This document shows positions 55,866 through 64,000 of a stretch of 64,000 bases of DNA, in pieces (position 1 is the first letter of the stretch; each line of letters starts with the position of its first letter). The stretch is taken from assembly GCA_003228175.2 (NCBI GenBank), contig QGNQ01000003.1, positions 1 to 64,000 of the forward strand. The letters are read 5' to 3'. A program made the translations under genes and the position numbers. The notes below the pieces were generated by a model that saw only the letters and a list, made by a program, of their open reading frames with translations, was not told where the DNA came from and did no database searches. The DNA is from Chloroflexota bacterium. GTDB lineage: Bacteria; Chloroflexota; Dehalococcoidia; Bin125.

Positions 55866-57013
55866 GCACAGACACCACACGGCCACCGTCGTTGCTGGAC
55901 CTGGACGACCACGCACTTGAGCAGAACGTGGCGGAGCTGGGGTCGCCGTCCTATCGCGCGGGGCAGATTCGCCGGGCAGTGTACCGCCGATTCGCGCTCG
56001 ATTTCGCGGAGATGACCGATCTGCCACAGGCGCTGCGGACCCAGCTGTCGCAGCGCCTGCGCGTGGGACCGGCGGCGGTCGTGGGCCAGCAAACGAGCGG
56101 CGACGGCAGCACGACCAAGCTGCTCTTGCGCCTGGACGACGGCGAACTGATCGAGACAGTGCTGATGCGCTACGACCCGTTCGGCAAGCGCCGCCCTCGC
56201 CAGACGGTGTGCGTCTCCACGCAGGCGGGCTGCGCGATGGGCTGCACGTTCTGCGCGACCGGGGCGCAGGGGTTCCGGCGGCAGTTGTCGGCGGGGGAGA
56301 TCCTGTTACAGGTGCTGACGATTGCGCGGATCGCGGCGGGGGAGGCTGTCGCCGACAGCGACAGCCTTGCAGACGAGAGCGCGGCGGCGGCCGACGGCTC
56401 GGCGGGGCCGAGCGGGCTAACGAACGTGGTCTTCATGGGGATGGGCGAGCCGCTGGCCAACTACGAGGCGACGTCGGCAGCGCTAACACGCCTCAGCGAC
56501 CCGGAGGCGTTCGCGATGAGTCCGCGTCGCATCACGGTGTCCACCGTGGGGCTCGTGCCGGGAATGCGTCGCCTGGCCGCCGACCACCCTCAGGTCAATC
56601 TGGCGATCAGCCTGCATGCCTCCGACGAGGCGCTGCGGAACGCGCTGGTACCGGTGCCGTCGGCGTCGCTGGCGGCGATCGTGGCGACAGCGCGGGAGCA
56701 CGTGAGGCGGACCGGCCGGCGGGTGTCGCTGGAGTATGTGCTGCTGGCGGGGATCAACGACGCCCCGTCGCAGGCGAGCGACCTGGCGCGGCTCCTGCGG
56801 GGGCTGAACGGCCACGTGAATCTGATCCCGATCAACCCGTCGCCCGGCGTGGTGGGTGCGCGGCCCAGCCGGTCGGCGGTGCTGCAGTTCCAAGCGGCGC
56901 TGGAGACGGGGGGCATCTCCACGACGGTACGGGTGGAGAAGGGGCGCGACATCGCGGCAGCCTGCGGGCAGCTGCGTGGCGACCGGGCGCCGGCTGCGAA
57001 GGCGGGGAGTTGA
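55862..57013 (+). CDS. rlmN: 23S rRNA (adenine2503-C2)-methyltransferase RlmN
   Basis: VSTQAGCAMGCTFCATGAQGFRRQL, VFMGMGEPLANY, ITVSTVGLVPGMRRLA. Confidence 0.97.
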   Translation: MSTDTTRPPSLLDLDDHALEQNVAELGSPSYRAGQIRRAVYRRFALDFAEMTDLPQALRTQLSQRLRVGPAAVVGQQTSGDGSTTKLLLRLDDGELIETVLMRYDPFGKRRPRQTVCVSTQAGCAMGCTFCATGAQGFRRQLSAGEILLQVLTIARIAAGEAVADSDSLADESAAAADGSAGPSGLTNVVFMGMGEPLANYEATSAALTRLSDPEAFAMSPRRITVSTVGLVPGMRRLAADHPQVNLAISLHASDEALRNALVPVPSASLAAIVATAREHVRRTGRRVSLEYVLLAGINDAPSQASDLARLLRGLNGHVNLIPINPSPGVVGARPSRSAVLQFQAALETGGISTTVRVEKGRDIAAACGQLRGDRAPAAKAGS

Positions 57014-57019
57014 GGCGGG

Positions 57020-57709
57020 CTAGGAGTCGCTGCCGTCCGAGGCTGCGCCGTCGGCCGATGCGGCCTCGCCGTCCTCGCCCTCGCCGGGTTCGCCTTCGGC
57101 GCCCTCTTCGTCGTCCGCTGCCTTGACCTCGTCCTCCTCGGGCAATCGGGGCGCAACGATGGTCGCGAGCTGGGCGGTGGGATCGGTGAGGGCGCGAACG
57201 CCCTCCGGAAGGTCCAAGTCCGAGACGTGGATGCTCTGACCGAAGTTCGCCAGGATGGAGACATCGATCGTCAAGTCCGAGGGCATGTCGGCGGGCAGCG
57301 CTTCGAGCATGACGGAGTCGAGTGCGTGGATCAGGACGCCGCCCAGGGCCAGGGCTTCAGCCTGCTCCGCGCCCACGAGGTGCACCGTGGCCGTGGAGTG
57401 AATCAAGCGGGTCATGTCGATGTGGTAGAAATCGACATGCTGGACCTCCCGGCTGACCGGGTGGCGGCGGACGGAGCGCAGGACGATCGGGCGCGTCTCG
57501 GACTCGCCCGCGATCTGCGTGGTGACGACGGCGTTGCGGTCGACGGAGCGGAAAATGCGCCGGAGCTCCACGAGCGGCGCCTGAACGGCAACGGACTCGA
57601 GCCCACGGCCGTAGACGTTGCCCGGCACGATGCCCTCGCGGCGCAGCCGCGCGACCTTCTTGCCGATCAGCGCGCGAGGCTCCAGTTGCAGCGTCAGTTC
57701 GTCGGCCAT
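57020..57709 (-). CDS. rplY: 50S ribosomal protein L25 (general stress protein Ctc)
   Basis: RALIGKKVARLRREGIVPGNVYGRGLES, acidic C-terminal tail. Confidence 0.94.
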   Translation of the reverse strand: MADELTLQLEPRALIGKKVARLRREGIVPGNVYGRGLESVAVQAPLVELRRIFRSVDRNAVVTTQIAGESETRPIVLRSVRRHPVSREVQHVDFYHIDMTRLIHSTATVHLVGAEQAEALALGGVLIHALDSVMLEALPADMPSDLTIDVSILANFGQSIHVSDLDLPEGVRALTDPTAQLATIVAPRLPEEDEVKAADDEEGAEGEPGEGEDGEAASADGAASDGSDS

Positions 57710-57874
57710 GGTCTGTGTCTCCGCGGGGCGTACGCCGCACGCCATGGGGGCGCGGGCCGGTGATGTTCTGGAAAGCCAGGAATCGACCGTACCGGCGGGT
57801 TTCCTTGGGGGTCAAGCGGTCGCATTACCGACGGGGACCAACGAGCGCGGACTGGCGTATGATTCGCGACGATC

Positions 57875-58759
57875 GTGACAGGCGAGGGCATGACACACGC
57901 TGGGCCACCAACGCACGCGCTGACCGCTACGCAGGCCGAGAAGCTGGACACCCTGCGCCGGGTCGTCTCCGGCTATGAGCGGGTGGTGGTAGCGCTGAGC
58001 GGGGGCGTCGACAGTGCGCTGGTGGCGGCCGTGGCGGCGGAGCGACTGGGGGCTGGGGCGCTGGCTGTGACGGCGCAATCGCCGTCGCTACCGGCGGCGG
58101 AGCTCCAGGCGGCGGACGATCTGTCGGCCAGGATTGGGATTCAGCATCGGGTGGTGCGGACGGATGAGATGGCGCGGCCAGCATACGTCGCGAATCAAGG
58201 GGACCGCTGCTACCACTGCAAGACGGAGCTGTATTCGCACCTGACACCGATCGCGGCGGAACTCGGGGCAGTGGTCTGCAACGGCACGAATCTGGACGAC
58301 TTGGGCGACTACCGGCCCGGGCTGCGCGCCGCGCGCGAGCGCGAGATCCGCAGTCCGTTGGTGGAGGCGGGCTGCGGCAAGGCGGACGTACGGGCGCTGG
58401 CCCGCCATCTCGGCCTGCCCGTGTGGGATAAACCCGCCGCCGCCTGTTTGGCCAGCCGCGTGCCGGTGGGGACGCCTGTCTCGGTGCCGGTGCTGGGCGA
58501 GATTGAGGCGGCGGAGGCGTTGCTGCACTCGCTGGGCGTGTCGCACGTGCGCGTACGCCATCACGGTGAGATCGCCCGTATCGAGACGGACGCTGCGGGC
58601 ATCGAAATCGTTGCGCGGGAGCGGGAGACCGTCGAGCGGCGCTTGCGCGCGCTCGGGTTTCGCTTCGTCACGCTGGATTTGGGAGGCTACCGCAGCGGCA
58701 GCCTGAATCCCATCGCGACCCACCCCTCCGGCGCGGCCCAACCAATCGAGGAATCATGA
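57875..58759 (+). CDS. larE: ATP-dependent sacrificial sulfur transferase LarE
   Basis: VVVALSGGVDSALVAAVA PP-loop, GDRCYHCKTELYSHL, NGTNLDDLGDYRPGLRAARE, KPAAACLASRV. Confidence 0.92.
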   Translation: MTGEGMTHAGPPTHALTATQAEKLDTLRRVVSGYERVVVALSGGVDSALVAAVAAERLGAGALAVTAQSPSLPAAELQAADDLSARIGIQHRVVRTDEMARPAYVANQGDRCYHCKTELYSHLTPIAAELGAVVCNGTNLDDLGDYRPGLRAAREREIRSPLVEAGCGKADVRALARHLGLPVWDKPAAACLASRVPVGTPVSVPVLGEIEAAEALLHSLGVSHVRVRHHGEIARIETDAAGIEIVARERETVERRLRALGFRFVTLDLGGYRSGSLNPIATHPSGAAQPIEES

Positions 58760-59100
58760 GTGTGCTCGACCAGTTCCGGCTCGATGGGCAGGTCGCGCTG
58801 ATCACGGGGGGCGGGCGCGGCCTGGGCCAGGCGATCGCCGACGCGTACGCGGCGGTGGGGGCGGAGACGGTGATTGTGGGGCGGACGGAATCGGAGCTGC
58901 GCTCGACCGCCCGCCTGATCGAGCGGCACGGCCATCGCTGCATCCCGATCGTCGCTGACATCACCCGGCCGCAAGAGCCGGCGCAGGTCTTGCAGCCGGC
59001 GCTCGATCGCTGCAACCAAGTCGACATCCTGGTCAACGGCGCGACGTTCACCCTGGACGGTGGCGGCTATCTGCCGCGCGCGCTGGAAGCCGCGCCTTAG
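58756..59100 (+). pseudogene. Internally deleted SDR (N-terminal Rossmann half fused to C-terminal tail)
   Basis: LITGGGRGLGQAIADAY...VDILVNGATFTLDGGGYLPRALEAAP*: only 114 aa; no Ser/Tyr/Lys catalytic segment. Confidence 0.8.
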
Positions 59101-59103
59101 CGC

Positions 59104-61122
59104 ATGGCGAGGCGGCAAACCCGGACGCGTGCGCCGGCCGGGCGACGGCTGCTGGGCGTGGACGTGGGCGGCACGTTCACGGACTTCCTCTACTGGGACG
59201 GTGTGGCGCTACAGCTGCACAAGCGGCTCTCGACGCCGGACGACCCGGGCCGGGCGATCCTGGAGGGGCTGGCGGAGCAGGGTTGGCGGCCGGGCGAGGT
59301 CGTACACGGCTCGACAGTCTCGACGAACAGGCTGCTGACCCGCAGTGGGGCGCGCTGCGCGCTGATCACGACGCGGGGCTTTCGCGACACGTTGCTGATC
59401 GGCCGGCAGGCGCGTCCTGAGCTGTACGCGCTGCATCCGGTGCGTCCTGATCCGCTGATCCCGGACGCGCGGCGGTTCGAGGTGGACGAGCGCGTGGCCG
59501 CCGACGGCAGCGTGCTGCGGGCGCTGGATGAGGCAGAGGTCAGCGCCGCGCTGGATCGGGTTGAGCGCAGCGGCGCAACGGCCCTCGCGATCTGCTTGCT
59601 GTTCTCTTTCGTGAATCCCACGCATGAGCAACGCATCGCGTCGCTGGCGCGCGAGCGCGGACTCGCGGTCTCGGTGTCGCACGAGGTGCTGCCCGAACAC
59701 CGGGAGTACGAGCGGATGAGCACGACCGTCGCGAACGCATACGTCGCGCCAGCGATGACGCGGTATCTGTCGGGGCTGGAAGCGGGCCTGCGCGCGACGG
59801 ACGCCACAACCCGCCTTCGCGTGATGCGCTCGAATGGGGGCAGCATGGGCGCCGCGGAGGCCGGCCGCGACGCGGTGCGCACGGTGCTGTCTGGGCCAGC
59901 GGGCGGAGTCGTGGGGGCGCGGGCGGCCGCGGAAGCATCGGGCATCGGGCAGGTGATCAGCTTCGATATGGGCGGCACGTCGACCGATGTCAGCCTCTGC
60001 CCCGGCCGGCTGTTGGAGCGATCGGACCTGCAGGTCGGTGGCTTGCCGATCCGGACCCCAGCCGTCGACGTGCACACGATGGGCGCGGGCGGTGGATCGA
60101 TCGCAACACTGGACGCGGGCGGCGCCCTGCGGGTCGGCCCCGAGAGCGCCGGCGCCGATCCTGGGCCCGCGGCATACGGTCGCGGCAATGCGCCCACCTT
60201 GACCGACGCCCACGTCGTCCTGGGGCGGTTGCGGCCGGACCGCTTCCTGGGCGGCACGATGCGCTTGGATGTCGACGCTGCCGAGCGGGCGGTAGCAACG
60301 CTGGCCGGGACGTTCCAAGGCTCGCTGCGACGAACCGCGCAGGCGATCATCGAGGTGGGGAACGCGAACATGGCCCGCGCGCTGCGCGTGATCTCGGTGG
60401 AACGCGGCTTCGATCCGGCCGATTTCACGCTGGTTGCCTTCGGCGGCGCGGGGCCCCTGCACGCCTGCGATCTGGCGGTGGAGCTGGGAATCCCAACGGT
60501 GCTCATCCCGGCGACCCCCGGCGTGCTCTCCGCCGCGGGGATGCTGCGCGCACCGGTCGTGAAGGACGCGGAGCAGGGGATGGTGCTGCGCGTGGAGCCC
60601 GACGCGCCGGGCCGCGACGCGACGCTGGAGTCGACGTTCAAGCGGCTGGAGGAGGAGGCGCGGGCGGGGATGCGGCAGGACGGCTACGCGCGCAGCCGCA
60701 TCGAACGGTCCGCCGATCTGCGCTACGCCGGGCAATCCCACGAGCTGACGGTGCCGCTGCGTTCGACATCGCGGGCGGCGATCCGTGGGGCGCTCGCGAA
60801 ATCCCACACGGCGCGCTTTGGCTACGCGTACCCGGATCGACCGCTGGAGGTGGTCGTGGCGCGGGTCAAGGCGATCGCCCCGGGCGCGTCGTATGCCGGA
60901 TCGATCGCGACCGCGTTGCAGGGGGATATCGCAGGGGAGCAGCGCGCAACGGTCGTGTGGGAGCGGCCGCGTCGCACGCAGGTGCTGGATCGGGCCGGTC
61001 TCAAGGGGCCAATCGCCGGGCCGGCGATCCTGACGCAGCTGGATAGCACGATTCTGGTGCCACCCGGCTGGCGGGCGAGGCCGCACGACTCCGGCAATCT
61101 GATCATCCGCCAGGAGGCGTGA
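59104..61122 (+). CDS. hyuA: Hydantoinase/oxoprolinase subunit A family
   Basis: LLGVDVGGTFTDFLYWDG, HGSTVSTNRLLTRSGA, SFDMGGTSTDVSLC, GGAGPLHACDLA. Confidence 0.95.
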   Translation: MARRQTRTRAPAGRRLLGVDVGGTFTDFLYWDGVALQLHKRLSTPDDPGRAILEGLAEQGWRPGEVVHGSTVSTNRLLTRSGARCALITTRGFRDTLLIGRQARPELYALHPVRPDPLIPDARRFEVDERVAADGSVLRALDEAEVSAALDRVERSGATALAICLLFSFVNPTHEQRIASLARERGLAVSVSHEVLPEHREYERMSTTVANAYVAPAMTRYLSGLEAGLRATDATTRLRVMRSNGGSMGAAEAGRDAVRTVLSGPAGGVVGARAAAEASGIGQVISFDMGGTSTDVSLCPGRLLERSDLQVGGLPIRTPAVDVHTMGAGGGSIATLDAGGALRVGPESAGADPGPAAYGRGNAPTLTDAHVVLGRLRPDRFLGGTMRLDVDAAERAVATLAGTFQGSLRRTAQAIIEVGNANMARALRVISVERGFDPADFTLVAFGGAGPLHACDLAVELGIPTVLIPATPGVLSAAGMLRAPVVKDAEQGMVLRVEPDAPGRDATLESTFKRLEEEARAGMRQDGYARSRIERSADLRYAGQSHELTVPLRSTSRAAIRGALAKSHTARFGYAYPDRPLEVVVARVKAIAPGASYAGSIATALQGDIAGEQRATVVWERPRRTQVLDRAGLKGPIAGPAILTQLDSTILVPPGWRARPHDSGNLIIRQEA

Positions 61123-61162
61123 TGGGCCGTCGAGCGAGAGCTGATGTCGCAGAGGAGAACGC

Positions 61163-61633
61163 ATGACGGCTTTCATCACATTGCAAGGAGCGGAGGCAAC
61201 GCCTGAAGCGGCGGCGGCGGTCGCGCAGCGGCTGACGGGGCCATGTGTCGTGCTGCCGTTCGACGCGTTGCGCCGGGACTGGATCGCGAAGCCCGGCGCC
61301 GACGACGCCACCGTCGCCGCGCAACAATTGAAGCTGCTGGGCGCGGGCTATGTGAAGGCGGGGTACCACGTCGTGGTGCATGGGGAGGCGTTGGCGGAGG
61401 GGCAGGCAGGCAACGACGTGCTGCGGCTGATGCGGATGGTGCCGGGCGTGTACGCGCTGTCGGTCGCGGTTGGCTTGGGAACCGATGGCTTGGGAGCGGA
61501 TGGGTTGGAAGCAGGGCGAGAGGTCGACTTGCGGTTGCCGGCCGGGCAGTCCCTGTCCGAGATCGCGCAGGCGGTCTGGGAGGCCCTGCCGGTCGATGCT
61601 GTTGGGCCCGATCGGCGGGTGTCCGATGCCTAG
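61163..61633 (+). CDS. Hypothetical protein inserted between hyuA and hyuB
   Basis: 156-aa ORF whose stop overlaps the hyuB start; no recognised family. Confidence 0.7.
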   Translation: MTAFITLQGAEATPEAAAAVAQRLTGPCVVLPFDALRRDWIAKPGADDATVAAQQLKLLGAGYVKAGYHVVVHGEALAEGQAGNDVLRLMRMVPGVYALSVAVGLGTDGLGADGLEAGREVDLRLPAGQSLSEIAQAVWEALPVDAVGPDRRVSDA

Positions 61634-63239
61634 CCGGCAGGCCAGCATCGATCCGGCGCGACTGGCGGTCTTCGAGTCGCTGGCGACGTCGATCGCGGAG
61701 GAGATGGGCGCGACCCTGCGGCACGCGGCGCTCTCCCCGAACATCAAGGAGCGCGCCGATTACAGCTGCGCCGTGTTCGATGCGGAGGGGCAGCTGCTGG
61801 CGCAGGCAGCGCACATTCCGGTGCACTTGGGCGCGATGCCGGCCTCCGTCTCGGCGGTGGCGGGGCTCGCGCCATGGGCGCCGGGGGACATCGCGATCTT
61901 GAACGATCCTTTCCTGGGCGGTACGCATCTGCCCGACGTGACGATGGTCTCGCCGGTCTTCCGGACGAGCGGGCGTCGGCGGCGATTGGTGGGCTTCGTC
62001 GCGAGCCGGGCGCATCAGGCGGACATTGGCGGCATGGCGCCGGGGTCCATGCCGGTCGCGCAGGAGCTGGTGCAGGAAGGCTTCATCATCCCGCCGGTGC
62101 GGCTGTACCGGGCGGGGGCGCTGGTCCCGGAGACGTTGACGTTGTTCCTGCGCAACGTGCGGACGCCGGAAGAACGTCAGGGCGACGTGGACGCGCAGGT
62201 GGCGGCACAGCGGGTGGGCGAGCGGCGACTGGCGGCGCTCGCCGATCGGTTCGGGGCTGGAGGATCGGGACGGACGGGGTTTCAGGCGGCGGCAACGGCG
62301 CTCTTGGACTCGGGGGAGCGGGCCGCGCTGGCCGGCATGGCGACGATCCCCGCTGGTACGTACCGCTTCGAGGACTTCCTGGACGACGACGGCACGAGCG
62401 ATGAGCCCGTCCCGATCCGCCTGCGGTTGACGACCAGCGCGCGGGGTTGGGAGCTGGACTTCACCGGGTCAGCGGGGCAGCGGCCCGCGTCGATCAACGC
62501 GGTGGCGGCGGTGACACGGTCGGCGAGCTACTACGTGCTGCGTTGCCTGCTGCCGCTCGGCGCACCGACGAACGCTGGGCTGTTCCGGCCGCTGCGCTTC
62601 ATCCTGCCGGAGCGCTCGGTGGTCAATGCGGCGCCGCCGGTGGCCGTCGCGGCGGGCAACGTGGAGACGAGCCAGCGCATCGTCGACGTGGTCTGGGGGG
62701 CGATCATGCAGGCGCTGCCGGGGCGCATTCCGGCCGCGTCGGCGGGGACGATGAATAACCTGGCGGCCGGTGGGACTGATCCGCGGACTGGATCGGCCTG
62801 GGCCTACTACGAGACCAGCGGCGGTGGGCTGGGGGGAGGCCCGGACGGTCCCGGTCTGTCGGCGGTGCAAAGCCACATGACGAACACGTTGAACACGCCG
62901 GCGGAGGCGCTGGAGCTCGCCTACCCGATGCGCGTGCTGGAGAACAGCGTGCGACGCCGGAGCGGCGGGCGGGGCAGGCATCGGGGTGGGGACGGTCTGG
63001 TGCGTCGGACAGAGTTCCTCGCCGCGTCGACGGTGACACTGATCACGGACCGCCGCAGACTGGGGCCCTGGGGGGCCGCCGGCGGCGAGGCGGGGAAGCC
63101 CGGTCGAAACCGGCTGGAACGCGCGACCGGGACGCGACGGACCCTGCCGGGCAAAACGACGATCCGCGTCGGGGCGGGGGATGTGATTCGGGTGGAGACG
63201 CCGGGCGGCGGCGGCTGGGGGGTGGCGGGGTCGGGCTGA
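61626..63239 (+). CDS. hyuB: Hydantoinase B/oxoprolinase family
   Basis: GATLRHAALSPNIKERADYSCAVFDAEGQLLAQAAHIPVHLG, NDPFLGGTHLPDVTMVSPVF, RVETPGGGGWG. Confidence 0.95.
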   Translation: MPSRQASIDPARLAVFESLATSIAEEMGATLRHAALSPNIKERADYSCAVFDAEGQLLAQAAHIPVHLGAMPASVSAVAGLAPWAPGDIAILNDPFLGGTHLPDVTMVSPVFRTSGRRRRLVGFVASRAHQADIGGMAPGSMPVAQELVQEGFIIPPVRLYRAGALVPETLTLFLRNVRTPEERQGDVDAQVAAQRVGERRLAALADRFGAGGSGRTGFQAAATALLDSGERAALAGMATIPAGTYRFEDFLDDDGTSDEPVPIRLRLTTSARGWELDFTGSAGQRPASINAVAAVTRSASYYVLRCLLPLGAPTNAGLFRPLRFILPERSVVNAAPPVAVAAGNVETSQRIVDVVWGAIMQALPGRIPAASAGTMNNLAAGGTDPRTGSAWAYYETSGGGLGGGPDGPGLSAVQSHMTNTLNTPAEALELAYPMRVLENSVRRRSGGRGRHRGGDGLVRRTEFLAASTVTLITDRRRLGPWGAAGGEAGKPGRNRLERATGTRRTLPGKTTIRVGAGDVIRVETPGGGGWGVAGSG

Positions 63240-63336
63240 GCGGTCTTGATGGGCAAGGGCGGTTGGGCAAGAGATGGGCGCTGCCCCAATCCTTTTGATG
63301 GCCCCCGTTCGTTAGACTGATTAGAGGAGTTCGCTG

Positions 63337-63753
63337 ATGGCCGACCGCCTGGAACGCGACGTCGAAGACGTGCTCGAGAAGATCGAGGATTTCGAGTGGC
63401 ACCGCCGCCAGCGTCGGGCGCCCAGTCGTGCCCGGCGCGCGTGGAGCGGCTTCTGGCAGCAAACGAGCGACCGATTGGGATCGCTGTTCGTCCGCTTCTC
63501 GTCCGGACATCTGATGCTGGCCGGATTCCTGCTCCTGGTCGCGGGCCTCGTCTTGCGCGCGCGCGGGCTGGGCACCTGGTTCGTGCTGGCGGGCATCATT
63601 CTCTTCCTGATCGGGCTGGCCTGGAACATGCGCGCTCCGCGCTCCGGGCCGACACCCGATGGTCGCGGGGGCTTCTGGCGCGACCGCTACATCCACTACG
63701 ACGAATCACAACCGGGCGGGGTGCGCGGTTGGTTCAAACGGTGGCGACGCTAA
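63337..63753 (+). CDS. Small two-TM membrane protein
   Basis: 138-aa ORF; HLMLAGFLLLVAGLVLRARGLGTWFVLAGIILFLIGLAW. Confidence 0.7.
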   Translation: MADRLERDVEDVLEKIEDFEWHRRQRRAPSRARRAWSGFWQQTSDRLGSLFVRFSSGHLMLAGFLLLVAGLVLRARGLGTWFVLAGIILFLIGLAWNMRAPRSGPTPDGRGGFWRDRYIHYDESQPGGVRGWFKRWRR

Positions 63754-64000
63754 TTCTGTCCTCCTTCGTTCTTCGATCCGCACCCGTCGCAGGGCTGGGC
63801 CTGGCGCTCGTCGCGCTGGTTCTGGCCGCGTGCGGCGGATCCGATGCGGCATCCCCCGCCGTCGCCGGCTCGCCCGCGACGGCTGAGTCGAGCGAGGAGG
63901 CGATCGTCGAGCAGGCGGCTGCGCCTCCGGAGGAGTCGGCCGCCGGCCAAGCGGCGCCCGCCGCGAGCGACGCGGCGCAGGCTGGCGAACAAGCTGGCGA
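63741..64000 (+). CDS. Lipoprotein, N-terminal part (truncated by window edge)
   Basis: GTG at 63741: VATLILSSFVLRSAPVAGLGLALVALVLAACGGSDAASPAVAGSPATAESSEEA...; LAAC lipobox, A/E-rich linker. Confidence 0.65.
   Translation, partial: MATLILSSFVLRSAPVAGLGLALVALVLAACGGSDAASPAVAGSPATAESSEEAIVEQAAAPPEESAAGQAAPAASDAAQAGEQAG

Noticed and set aside
1-64000. Many long ORFs antisense to or frame-shifted within recognised genes (e.g. 1021-2553 +, 5984-7462 +, 48503-50449 +, 59209-61311 -)
   Set aside because: They are shadow ORFs expected in very GC-rich coding DNA; repetitive G/A/R/P-rich translations without domains, always opposite a recognisable gene.
1-64000. CRISPR array, phage, transposon or IS element
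   Set aside because: No regularly spaced repeats, transposase, integrase or phage structural genes were seen; gene content is mainly housekeeping.

Overview
High-GC bacterial chromosome segment, with gene content resembling Chloroflexota/Dehalococcoidia (taxonomy is inferred, not tested). Most of it is housekeeping: gpsA-plsY-der-cdaR-cdaA, argF, comEA-comEC, rph, serA plus a class-V aminotransferase, mutS2, rarA, glpD, cueR-copA, gatB, yvcK, secG, fmt-rlmN, rplY/ctc, larE, hyuA-hyuB, and two tRNAs. The main finding is a selenocysteine signature. selA is present at 17.0-18.4 kb, and two genes that ordinary ORF calling truncates or splits look like selenoprotein genes. (1) A radical SAM protein ends in the ORF track at ...EAWFC, but reading through its TGA gives ...WFC-U-AEP-TEEQLAPLNMS*, the tail of the CUAEP/CCAEP radical SAM (seleno)protein family. 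A perfect 7-bp hairpin lies directly downstream of the UGA. (2) A small HesB-like or CC/Se-motif-like protein has an in-frame TGA (IPPIG-U-GGSPEVSV), followed by a 6-7 bp hairpin with a GGUC apical loop, as in the E. coli fdhF SECIS. In both genes the apical loop begins about 20 nt after the UGA. Two nearby genes also carry single in-frame stops (TGA at 39169, TAG at 44276) that do not look like Sec sites. Other points of interest: an SDR with an apparent internal deletion, tandem SDR paralogs with a disrupted YxxxK motif, a CueR-type promoter with a long spacer, a CTG-initiated mutS2, microproteins missing from the ORF track, a DUF2283/DUF4258 pair, and a compositionally atypical orphan membrane protein.
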